DNA from: Pseudomonas sp. R5(2019)
Lineage (GTDB): Bacteria > Pseudomonadota > Gammaproteobacteria > Pseudomonadales > Pseudomonadaceae
NCBI RefSeq assembly: GCF_009905435.1
Contig: NZ_JAAAMT010000008.1
Location: forward strand, 95,014 to 159,013
DNA: 64,000 nt
Direction: 5' to 3'
The notes under the pieces are model-generated. The model saw nothing but the letters and a program-made list of their open reading frames with translations. It had not been told where the DNA came from and did no database searches. The position numbers were made by a program, and so were the translations under genes. This document shows, piece after piece, positions 36,035 through 43,692 of this stretch (positions are counted from its first letter, which is position 1; each line of letters begins with the position of its first letter).

Positions 36035-37096
36035 TCAGTCCCACTCTTTTAGCAGGCTATTCAAGGAAGGTGTGTCGTCAGCGGCAAAGAATTTTTTGCG
36101 AAAATAGTATTCACAGGTTGATATTTTGTGATCGGTTTGCTTTCGGCTGTTAAATTCATGATTTAAAGCGGCGAGGGCTACCTCTGTTGATGGATAAATG
36201 CTGTTTTTCGACAAAAGCCCCTGCATGGCGACAAACACCATGTCCATGTAACTAAGTGCATCCTCGATATAGCGCCGACATTCATCCTCGCTCACTGCGC
36301 CGCGCCTGGAAAGCTCGAAAAATTTTTGTTTTATCTCGTCATGGCCTTTGATTCGATATATGTTTGAGTAGACCCATTTAGGATGCTTGTTCGTAATACC
36401 TGTAAGATAGGTTAGGCTCATCGTTGTTTTTAGCATCATGTCGCGAGTAATTTCGCACCCCATCCATAAATTTCCAGACTGCCAGCACCCTTGAACATCT
36501 TGGAATGCGTAAAAAACGGGTAGCTTTTCACGGTGTGCAACATAGATATGCTTATCTCTTGGTAAAAGCCGTTTGAGAGCTTCAAATTTTAGTTCGTTGG
36601 TCAGCGCATAACCCGTTAGAGACCGATGTATTACGTTGTTTTCTCGCTCCAGTAATATGGGGTGGTACAAAAAGCGTTGGTCAGAAAAGATTTCATCAAA
36701 TGCTACTTCGATTTTGGAAATGATATTTTTGACGTCGTCGAATGTAATGTAGTCCGTGTCAATGTGCAGCCCGCTTTTGTCGTAGAAGTCCGTGGTGTTA
36801 TGAACTTCTTCATTTCCTGCTAAGAAGTGATAGTTAGCATCTGTCACAAGTGCATGCTCACTAGATTCCACGTCCTTTGCTTTTGGTCTGTCTTCGCAAA
36901 GTACGATGCAATCAATATCAGAATGTGCGGTTCCAATCCCTTCAATTAATGTGCCTGAAACGATCAGGATGCTTTCATCGTCTAGATAAACCCTCTCGCG
37001 CAAATAGCTTTTTGGCACGACAACTGCTCCATCTAAAATGGAGACTGTTTCCTCTCCAACTTTAGAGTTCGATACCTTTATTAGGATTTCGTTCAT
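36035..37096 (-). CDS. Pol-beta-type nucleotidyltransferase domain protein
   Basis: 353 residues. The motif SGTLIEGIGTAHSDIDCIVL (about 47-66; G-S/T...DxD with Asp60 and Asp62) is that of the Pol-beta/MNT nucleotidyltransferase fold; a third acidic residue is probably in DTDYITFDD. The C-terminal two thirds is helical and unassigned. First gene of the AT-rich operon, with GAGG about 8 bases before the ATG and a perfect palindrome 36 bases upstream. It could transfer a nucleotide to a small molecule or protein. Confidence 0.65.
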   Translation of the reverse strand: MNEILIKVSNSKVGEETVSILDGAVVVPKSYLRERVYLDDESILIVSGTLIEGIGTAHSDIDCIVLCEDRPKAKDVESSEHALVTDANYHFLAGNEEVHNTTDFYDKSGLHIDTDYITFDDVKNIISKIEVAFDEIFSDQRFLYHPILLERENNVIHRSLTGYALTNELKFEALKRLLPRDKHIYVAHREKLPVFYAFQDVQGCWQSGNLWMGCEITRDMMLKTTMSLTYLTGITNKHPKWVYSNIYRIKGHDEIKQKFFELSRRGAVSEDECRRYIEDALSYMDMVFVAMQGLLSKNSIYPSTEVALAALNHEFNSRKQTDHKISTCEYYFRKKFFAADDTPSLNSLLKEWD

Positions 37097-37131
37097 GTGC
37101 TGGCCTCAGTGGTTTATCAGATTGGTTTTGT

Positions 37132-37147
37132 ATATTGGATCCAATAT
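37132..37147. promoter_or_regulatory. Perfect 16-bp palindrome, candidate operator of the AT-rich operon
   Basis: ATATTGGATCCAATAT is fully self-complementary and lies 36 bases upstream of the first start codon of the operon, where a repressor would block initiation. No regulator gene is seen nearby. Confidence 0.5.
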
Positions 37148-38052
37148 TTTTTGGTTGTAATAGCCCCCGCCTTCCATACTGGATGACAAGCATCGGTAAT
37201 ACAGGATAGGATCTAGGGTGTGCTTTTGTTACAATCCTAAAATTGTTACGTCACTGTTTTAACTGAAATAGTTCGAGTATGTGAATCTAACGCGAGCGTA
37301 TTACTCAACGCCTACGATGGGTGCAAGCCGGAGAAATATCGGATCGGGTCTTCACATACATGACGTACATGACGCGTGCTTCCATTCGATCTAGATGGCT
37401 TTTTATCAGACAACCAAAAAAAAACTAGCAGTGCAAGAACTTTCTTGTTTTTTTATTTTCAATGACTTAACTATTTTAAAATCAATAGGTTAGTGCGGTA
37501 TGGGACTGTTCGGCCAATATTGAACGACCGTTTTCTTAGCCGTCGCTTAAGGGTACCAAGGCGGTTCGCATGAGCGACATATTCTCCTTAATGCTTTAGG
37601 GCTTAGCACTCGGAGCATTTCTTGAGGAATTTTCCTACTCATTTGGGCTGTGCGCTTTGGTACTTGGGTCGAAACAATCTTGGTAGAGCTGATGTGGCAT
37701 TCTCTGCATCTGATAGATAGCCCGATAGCCTCACATTAGTGGGGCACGCTTCTGTGTCGTTGCCTCCGTGAGCCAGCAACCACCGACAGCGTTCGAGTCC
37801 CCATCGCCGAGTGCGATGACGTCCGAGGTGGTGAACATCTTTGGGCCGTTCAAGTGCGACTGGTGTTGAGCCATTCGGAAACTTCCGAGTGATGGCGCTG
37901 GTGGACAAGATCATCCAGCGCGGGGGAAGCCGGAAGGGGGACGCTGCGCTCGTCCATTGTGCCCACTCATCCTGACTGGGCGTGCGACCAGAGATGATGA
38001 GCCAGAGGTACACCACCCCGCTGGATCAGCGTTGGAAGGTTTCGTGTGTGCT
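37148..38052. other. Gene-poor boundary of the AT-rich region
   Basis: About 900 bases without a convincing gene. The first half is AT-rich (promoter and leader of the minus-strand operon). The second half is GC-rich; a minus-strand frame at 37639-38016 contains HRTRRWGLERCRWLLAHG, vaguely like the C-terminal part of an IS5-type transposase, and may be a decayed insertion sequence. No inverted-repeat ends were identified. Confidence 0.4.
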
Positions 38053-39057
38053 TCAGCTCATTGATGCGAGCTGCTCATACAGCCCCCAGGGCAGCTTGAT
38101 ACCTTCCCGGCGGGCGCGGGCGTATGCCTCTTCCTTGGCTTTGCCGGGCCGGTGAACCCCCAAGGCTTCCAGGCGCGTTAGCTGTTGCGCCAGGCGTTGT
38201 TCGAAGTGTTCGTCGAGCAGATGCGGCGCGATGGCGATGACCAACAAACCGCTGCCGGGCGACTCGCTGCCCTGGCGAAAACTGGCCGAGTCCAGCGACC
38301 AGTTGGCGCCGGTCATGCCGGCGGCCAGCACTTCGATCATCAGCGCGATGTTCGCCCCACGGTGGCCGCCAAAGGCCAGTAGCGCGCCTTGCAACGCGTC
38401 GCGGGCGTTCTGCGTTTCCTGGCCCCGGGCGTCGACGGCCCATCCCGCCGGAATAGGCTCGTTGGCGTGAGCCGCCTTCAGGATCTTGACGAATGCCGTC
38501 GCACTGCTGGACTGGTCGAGCAGCACCTTGCGCCCGTCGGCGGCGCGGGCCGCGAACGCCAGTGGATTGGTCGAGTACATGGGCTGGCCCTGGCCGCTGA
38601 CGGTCAGCAGCGGTGGGCCGTTGGTGAAACCCAGGCCCACCAGGCCTTCATCGGCCAGGCGTCGGGTGTAGTAACCCAGTTCCCCGCAGGTAAAGCCGTT
38701 GTGCTGGGCGAATAGCGCGATACCCAATTGTCGTGCGGCGTTGCGCAACGGGATGAATGCGCGGTCAAAACCCAGCTGGGCGATGCCCTTGCGAGCGTCG
38801 CAGCGAATCATGGCGGGTGCGGGATGGGTCAAGGTTGGTTCGACTGTCGGGTGTATGCGTGAGCAGGCGAACCCGTCGAGGTAGTCGGCCAGGTGCGAGA
38901 AGCCGACTTCCGGCAATCCATGGGCTTCGGCGTCCACCGTTGCCTGGGCAAGTGATAACGCCACGGGCTCGCTGGTGCCGTGCGCCAGGCAGCGCTGTTG
39001 CGCGAACGCAAAGGCTTGTTCCAGGGAGAGGTGCTTCATTGCCTGAGGGTGGTCCAT
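38053..39057 (-). CDS. Malate/L-lactate dehydrogenase-family reductase (DpkA/YbiC-like)
   Basis: 334 residues, Ldh_2 family NAD(P)-dependent oxidoreductase; members include Delta1-piperideine-2-carboxylate/Delta1-pyrroline-2-carboxylate reductase (DpkA), which also reduces N-methylimino acids. Motifs: GFSHLADYLDGF, NGFTCGELGYYTRRLADEGLVGLGFTN and FGGHRGANIALMIEVLAAGMTGA. ATG at 39057 is chosen for its CAGGAG. The operon context (amino-acid importer, demethylase-like flavoprotein) favours an imino-acid rather than a lactate substrate. Confidence 0.82.
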   Translation of the reverse strand: MDHPQAMKHLSLEQAFAFAQQRCLAHGTSEPVALSLAQATVDAEAHGLPEVGFSHLADYLDGFACSRIHPTVEPTLTHPAPAMIRCDARKGIAQLGFDRAFIPLRNAARQLGIALFAQHNGFTCGELGYYTRRLADEGLVGLGFTNGPPLLTVSGQGQPMYSTNPLAFAARAADGRKVLLDQSSSATAFVKILKAAHANEPIPAGWAVDARGQETQNARDALQGALLAFGGHRGANIALMIEVLAAGMTGANWSLDSASFRQGSESPGSGLLVIAIAPHLLDEHFEQRLAQQLTRLEALGVHRPGKAKEEAYARARREGIKLPWGLYEQLASMS

Positions 39058-39089
39058 GGGTTGTTGCTCCTGACCAGGATTAGCGTCGA

Positions 39090-39190
39090 CTGTGTGGGCG
39101 TCATCGCGAGCGCGCCCCCACAAGAGCTTGCCTTCACATCGATGTTGAGGCGGGGACTGTGGCAAAGCTTGCTCGCGATGACGTCAGTAC
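39090..39190. repeat. REP-like repeat in the binding protein-reductase gap
   Basis: GTGTGGGCGTCATCGCGAGC at the left and GCTCGCGATGACGTCAG at the right are inverted copies around a GC-rich middle. Typical REP composition; it sits inside the operon. Confidence 0.55.
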
Positions 39191-39239
39191 AGGCACTTAG
39201 TCTCTGGACTTTGCCCCACAAAAGCTCCCCACCGGTGGC

Positions 39240-40064
39240 TTATTCCACCAGCCGCGGTGCACCTACATCGGCCGCCTTGCGATCCAGCCCGAACGATTCG
39301 AGGATCTCGGCAACCTCGCCCGAGGCATGCAGGGCCGCGATGTCCGCACTCAATGCCTGCCCCAGCGCGGTGTTGGACTTGGTGTGCGGAATCCCGGTCT
39401 GGCCCGGTTCCAGCGTGGCCTTGACCCTTGGGTCCGGCTCGGCGACTTTGATGGTGCTGCCTTTGTAGGCGCCCTTTTGCTGTGAGGCGACGCCCACGGC
39501 AAAGCTGTCGGCGCCCGCCTGGATACGGTTCGCGGCCAGGTCCTGGGCCATGGCCACCGGGTTGGGGTAGAGCACCAGGTTGTCACCCAGCACTTTCTTC
39601 AGGTCCGCGACCCAGAGGTAACCCTGGACCGTGCCCACGCGCTTGCCTTCAAGCGCCGCGATGGTGCTGTGGCCCTCGGGCGAGATAATCCCCATCATGT
39701 CCAGGTACATCGGCGCGGACAGGCCCAGGGCCTTGGCGCGCTCTGCGGTTCGGTACCAGTCGCCGATGCCGACGTCGGCCCGCCGGGCGATGATGGACTG
39801 GATAACGGCGGCAGGGTCGACGACCGTCGATTTGATCTCAAGGCACTCTCGGGCCGCGATGCGCTTGATGATTTCGCCATCGACCCCGCTCAACTGGCCG
39901 TCGGCCCCGGGAGCGGAGTAGGGCGGAAACACCCAGGCGGCAACGGTCAGCACGCCGGGGGTCAGGGTTTCGAACTGATGAGCCGGTGTGCACTCGGCCA
40001 GGGCGTCGTGCGCCACGGTCATCGCGGCGAACAGGAAAGCCAAACGCTTGATCGATCTAGTCAT
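39240..40064 (-). CDS. Polar amino-acid-type ABC substrate-binding protein
   Basis: 274 residues, SBP_bac_3 family. Signal peptide ends near HDALAEC; GVLTVAAWVFPPYS, LSGVDGEIIKRIA and GKRVGTVQGYLWVADLKKVLG are family segments. Periplasmic receptor for the two permeases and ATPase encoded just upstream on the same strand. The ligand is probably an amino acid or betaine-like zwitterion. Confidence 0.9.
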   Translation of the reverse strand: MTRSIKRLAFLFAAMTVAHDALAECTPAHQFETLTPGVLTVAAWVFPPYSAPGADGQLSGVDGEIIKRIAARECLEIKSTVVDPAAVIQSIIARRADVGIGDWYRTAERAKALGLSAPMYLDMMGIISPEGHSTIAALEGKRVGTVQGYLWVADLKKVLGDNLVLYPNPVAMAQDLAANRIQAGADSFAVGVASQQKGAYKGSTIKVAEPDPRVKATLEPGQTGIPHTKSNTALGQALSADIAALHASGEVAEILESFGLDRKAADVGAPRLVE

Positions 40065-40109
40065 GGTTGCACCTATGCAATGAGGGGGCAGGTCTTGGAT
40101 CAGTCGTCG

Positions 40110-40772
40110 TTAGTGCGGCTGGCTGGGCGCCAGTCTTTTCTCAAGTAAAGTGACCACCAGCGTCGCGGGTGCACAAATGGCGGCGTACATCAGGCCCGCC
40201 AGGGTCAGCACCGGCATGTACTCGAACGTTGTGGAACCGATGGCAGAGGCCCTGCTGACGATTTCCGGCAGCGCGATGGTGAAGCACAGCGACGAGGCCT
40301 GGAACATCAGGATCGCAAAGCCCAGCAGCGAGGGAACCGCCACCCGCAAGGCCTGGGGCAGAATGACGAACCTCAGGGCGTCGATCCGGTTCAGCCCGAT
40401 CACCTCGGCCGCTTCATTTTGACCGGCATCCACGGCCTCGATGCCACCGCGGATGATTTCGCTGGTGTAAGCGGCCGTGCAATAGGCCAGCGCCAGTGCC
40501 GCCGCCCAGAATGACGACAAGGTGAGGCCCGCCGACGGCAAGCCGAAGTAGAAGTACTGCAGCAGGATCAAGGCGGGCGCGCCGCGTCCGACTTCCACCA
40601 GCAACAGCGCCGGGTAGCGCACCAGCCGCGCCCTGGCGCTGACGCCCAGCGCCAGCAGCAGGCCGAGCAGCAGCCCCAGTGCCAGGCTGAGGGCGGTGAT
40701 CTGCAGCGACAGGACAAAACCCTTCCACAGTTCCGGGAACCAGCTGCTCCACAGCTCGATGAGTTCTAGCAT
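40110..40772 (-). CDS. Amino-acid ABC permease (HisM/GlnP type), second
   Basis: 220 residues, about five helices. The EAA loop region reads EAAEVIGLNRIDALRFVILPQALRV, which contacts the ATPase. Overlaps the first permease gene by 7 bases. Forms the heterodimeric channel with it. Confidence 0.9.
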   Translation of the reverse strand: MLELIELWSSWFPELWKGFVLSLQITALSLALGLLLGLLLALGVSARARLVRYPALLLVEVGRGAPALILLQYFYFGLPSAGLTLSSFWAAALALAYCTAAYTSEIIRGGIEAVDAGQNEAAEVIGLNRIDALRFVILPQALRVAVPSLLGFAILMFQASSLCFTIALPEIVSRASAIGSTTFEYMPVLTLAGLMYAAICAPATLVVTLLEKRLAPSQPH

Positions 40773-41410
40773 CGCGATATCCTCAGTTTGAGGCGGGTCG
40801 ACAACCAGCGGGAAAACAACGCCACCGGCACGCTGAGGATCAGGTAGGCCAGCGCCGCTGCGCTGTACACGCCCAGACCCTGGAAGGTCTGCTGCGACAC
40901 CTGATAGGCCTGGAAGCTGATATCACCAACACCGATGGTCGAGGCCACCGCCGAGTCCTTGAGCAGGCCGATGGCGTAGGTGGCCGAGGAGGGGATGGCG
41001 ATCCGGATCAGTTGCGGCAGCACCACATCAAAGAAGCGCTGCGGCCCGGAGAGGTTGAGCACGGCAGCGGCCTCGTACTGCCCGTCCGGGATCGCGGCGA
41101 AGGCCCCGCGGTAAACTTCGGCCATGTGCGCCGCGGTGACCAGCCCCAGCCCGATCACCGCCGCTGCGAAGGGCGACAGGGGAATCAGGCCGCCACCGAT
41201 GCCGAAGAAAATGAAGAACAGCCAGACGATGGGTGGAATGGAGCGCAGCGTCAGGATCAGCGCTGTCGCCAGCACACGGCCGAGGCGCGCCTCGGACATG
41301 CGCAGGGCGCAGAGCGGAAACCCCAGCACCACGCCAATCATCAACGCTCCCAGGGTCACGGCGATCGTCCAGGGCACGCCCCGCGCGAGCAAAGCCAGTA
41401 TGTCGAGCAT
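40766..41410 (-). CDS. Amino-acid ABC permease (HisQ/GlnP type), first
   Basis: 214 residues starting MLDILALLARGVPWTI; the ATG overlaps the ATPase stop (ATGA), so the longer in-frame reading back to 42016 is not the gene. EAA loop EAAAVLNLSGPQRFFDVVLPQLIRI. Five hydrophobic helices. Pairs with the permease at 40110. Confidence 0.9.
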   Translation of the reverse strand: MLDILALLARGVPWTIAVTLGALMIGVVLGFPLCALRMSEARLGRVLATALILTLRSIPPIVWLFFIFFGIGGGLIPLSPFAAAVIGLGLVTAAHMAEVYRGAFAAIPDGQYEAAAVLNLSGPQRFFDVVLPQLIRIAIPSSATYAIGLLKDSAVASTIGVGDISFQAYQVSQQTFQGLGVYSAAALAYLILSVPVALFSRWLSTRLKLRISRC

Positions 41411-42222
41411 CAGCGATCCCTCACGGCTTGCAGGAACTTGATCACCCGCTCGTGCCTGGGGTGGCGCATCACCTCGACGCTGGGGCCTTGCTCGATGATC
41501 CGCCCTTCGGCCATCACCACCACTCGGTCCGAGACGGTTTCGGCGAAGTTCATTTCGTGGGTCACCACGATCATTGACATGCCCTCGCGGGCCAACTCCT
41601 TCATCACCGCCAGCACTTCCAGGCCCAGCTCCGGGTCCAGCGCGGAGGTCGGTTCGTCGAACAGCATCAACTCCGGCTCCAGGGCCAGCGCCCTGGCAAT
41701 GGCGATGCGTTGTTGTTGGCCGCCCGAACAACGGGCCGGATAGTGCCCGGCCTTGTCGGCCAGCCCGACCCGATCGAGCAGTTGCAGTGACCGCGCATCG
41801 GCCTCCTGGCGGCTGCGGCCCAGGGTGCGAACCTGGGCAAGGCTGACATTCTGCAAGACCGTCAGGTGTGGAAACAGGTTGAACGACTGGAACACCATGC
41901 CGATGCGCCGGCGCAATTTCAGCAACTGCGCCTTGGGCAGGGGCCGGCCGGCTTCGATCTGCACGCCGTCCATGCTGACCCGGCCCTTGGTCGGCGGCTC
42001 TAGCTGGTTGATGCAACGCAGCAGTGTGCTTTTGCCCGAACCACTGGGGCCGATGATCGCCACGACCTCGCCCTTGGCCATCTCGAAGCTGACGTCGTGC
42101 AGCACGGAATAAGGGCCGAACTGTTTCTGGATAGCCTCCAGTTTCAGGAAAGGAATGGCCGCAGACGGGCGGCTCGAAGGGCGCTCAGGGGGCGTTTTTA
42201 GCACGGTCAGGGTGCTGCTCAT
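41410..42222 (-). CDS. Amino-acid ABC ATPase (GlnQ/HisP type)
   Basis: 270 residues. Walker A GPSGSGKST, MVFQSFNLFPHLTVLQNV, Walker B LMLFDEPTSALDPEL and switch VVTHEMNFA. The signature reads CSGGQQQR, with Cys for the usual Leu, a mild change. About 25 residues of low-complexity Pro/Ser N-terminal extension. Energises the importer. Confidence 0.92.
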   Translation of the reverse strand: MSSTLTVLKTPPERPSSRPSAAIPFLKLEAIQKQFGPYSVLHDVSFEMAKGEVVAIIGPSGSGKSTLLRCINQLEPPTKGRVSMDGVQIEAGRPLPKAQLLKLRRRIGMVFQSFNLFPHLTVLQNVSLAQVRTLGRSRQEADARSLQLLDRVGLADKAGHYPARCSGGQQQRIAIARALALEPELMLFDEPTSALDPELGLEVLAVMKELAREGMSMIVVTHEMNFAETVSDRVVVMAEGRIIEQGPSVEVMRHPRHERVIKFLQAVRDR

Positions 42223-42276
42223 TCTTCTAATCCTCGACAGATAAACGGGTCGCTGCAGCGACTCTCATGGCACGCG

Positions 42277-43578
42277 TTAACGTTCTCCATCCACCAAGGG
42301 AGTGCGCGACAGTTTCACGGCCCCCCGGGCGGTAATCAGCACCTGCTCCTCCAGCTTCACGCCTTCGCGCCCGCCTTGCTCGCCAATGAAGCTTTCCACC
42401 GAGACCACCATGTTTTCCTCAAAGACGCCGTCGTAGCCCCATTCGGCGAAATCCACCGCGTAGGCAACGCTGGGGTATTCGTCCACCAGCCCGACCCCGT
42501 GCAGCATCATCATGTAGCGGTTGTGTTCGTACTGCCTGGGCACCGGCCAGCAGCGCTCGGCGAACTCGCGGAAAGAGAGCCCGGGGCGCAGCAGGTCGAC
42601 GTTGTGGTTGATCTGTTGCGTGGCAATGTCCAGCAGTTGGCGCTGCTGGCCAGTGACCGGCTTGCCGGGGCAGACGAAACTGCGGGAAATGTCCGAGAGG
42701 TAGCCACCCGGCCCGACCATATCGGTGTCGAAGCAGACCATCTCGCCGGCTTCGATCACCTTGTCGGTCGCGTCCTGGAACCAGGGGTTGGTCCGCGGCC
42801 CCGAGTTCAACAAGCGGCTCTCGGCCCACTCACCGCCCTGGGCGACGTTGGTGCCGTGGAGGATGCTCCACAACTGGTTCTCGGTGACTCCGGGCACGAG
42901 GCTGGCACGCATGCGGGCAATGGCCAGGTCGCACACCGCCATCGAGACACGGTGGCTGGCAATCTCCTCAGCGGATTTGATGACCCTTGCCTGTTCCATC
43001 AGTGGCTGCGCATCGAACAGTTCCAGGCCGCTGGCCTTGAGTTTTTCGGCGCCCCAGGGGTCGCAGCGATCCACCGCCAGGCGGCGGTTGTGGCCGCTGA
43101 ACCGGTCCATCAGCGCCGCCACTTCCTGAGCCCATTGCCGGGCTTTTTCCTCGACCCGCGGCCCGGCCAGAAAGTACACCCAGGGAATGGCCGGGCGGAT
43201 TTCATCAATGGTTTCCACATGCTCGCTGTTGTGTCGGCTGCTGGAGAACTCGAACAGCACCACCGGCCCGTCGGTGGCGATGAACACGTAGCGGCTGGGG
43301 GAGTGCATCACCCACAGGCCCAGGTTATTGGTGTCGGTGGCGTAGCGGATGTTGATCGGGTCGGCCAGCAGAATGCCGCCGTAGTCGCTCTCGCGCAGCT
43401 GTTGGCGAATACGCTCCAGGCGATAGTGGCGCAGCGCCTTGCGATCGATGGCGGCCTGAGCGCTCAGCAGCGCTTGATCAACGGGTGGCAGGGTGTGGTC
43501 GGTGACGCTGGCATCGCTGCGAAAACGCAGGTTGGCTTCGGCGGTCGGTTCAAATGGGACGCGGGAATCTGTATGCAT
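42277..43578 (-). CDS. DddP-type M24 family protein (candidate DMSP lyase)
   Basis: 433 residues, pita-bread M24 fold. Metal ligands D284, D286, D296, H360, E395 and E410 fall at exactly the spacing I recall for DddP (295/297/307/371/406/421). D366, matching the proposed catalytic Asp377, is in HGVGLVDEYP where true Xaa-Pro peptidases have His-Glu. NSGPRTNPWFQ and LADPINIRYATDTNN are also DddP-like. Start ATG at 43578 with GGAG upstream. DddP splits dimethylsulfoniopropionate to DMS and acrylate; related proteins may act on other betaines or peptides, so the substrate needs proof. Confidence 0.7.
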   Translation of the reverse strand: MHTDSRVPFEPTAEANLRFRSDASVTDHTLPPVDQALLSAQAAIDRKALRHYRLERIRQQLRESDYGGILLADPINIRYATDTNNLGLWVMHSPSRYVFIATDGPVVLFEFSSSRHNSEHVETIDEIRPAIPWVYFLAGPRVEEKARQWAQEVAALMDRFSGHNRRLAVDRCDPWGAEKLKASGLELFDAQPLMEQARVIKSAEEIASHRVSMAVCDLAIARMRASLVPGVTENQLWSILHGTNVAQGGEWAESRLLNSGPRTNPWFQDATDKVIEAGEMVCFDTDMVGPGGYLSDISRSFVCPGKPVTGQQRQLLDIATQQINHNVDLLRPGLSFREFAERCWPVPRQYEHNRYMMMLHGVGLVDEYPSVAYAVDFAEWGYDGVFEENMVVSVESFIGEQGGREGVKLEEQVLITARGAVKLSRTPLVDGER

Positions 43579-43692
43579 ACGGCAACTCCGTTGGAAAAGT
43601 TTCAAATCCATCATTCGGATCAACTTACGGGGCAGTACGAAAGGCTTACAAAAACGTCAGTTCTGATGATTGGAAACACCTGGCGCTGGCGG

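Noticed and set aside
37639..38016. Minus-strand frame with HRTRRWGLERCRWLL resembling an IS5-type transposase end
   Set aside because: Too short and weak to call a mobile element; no inverted repeats or target duplication found. Mentioned only as a possible remnant.
40766..42016. 416-residue reading of the first permease
   Set aside because: The N-terminal 200 residues are an off-frame reading of the ABC ATPase; the real start is the coupled ATG at 41410.
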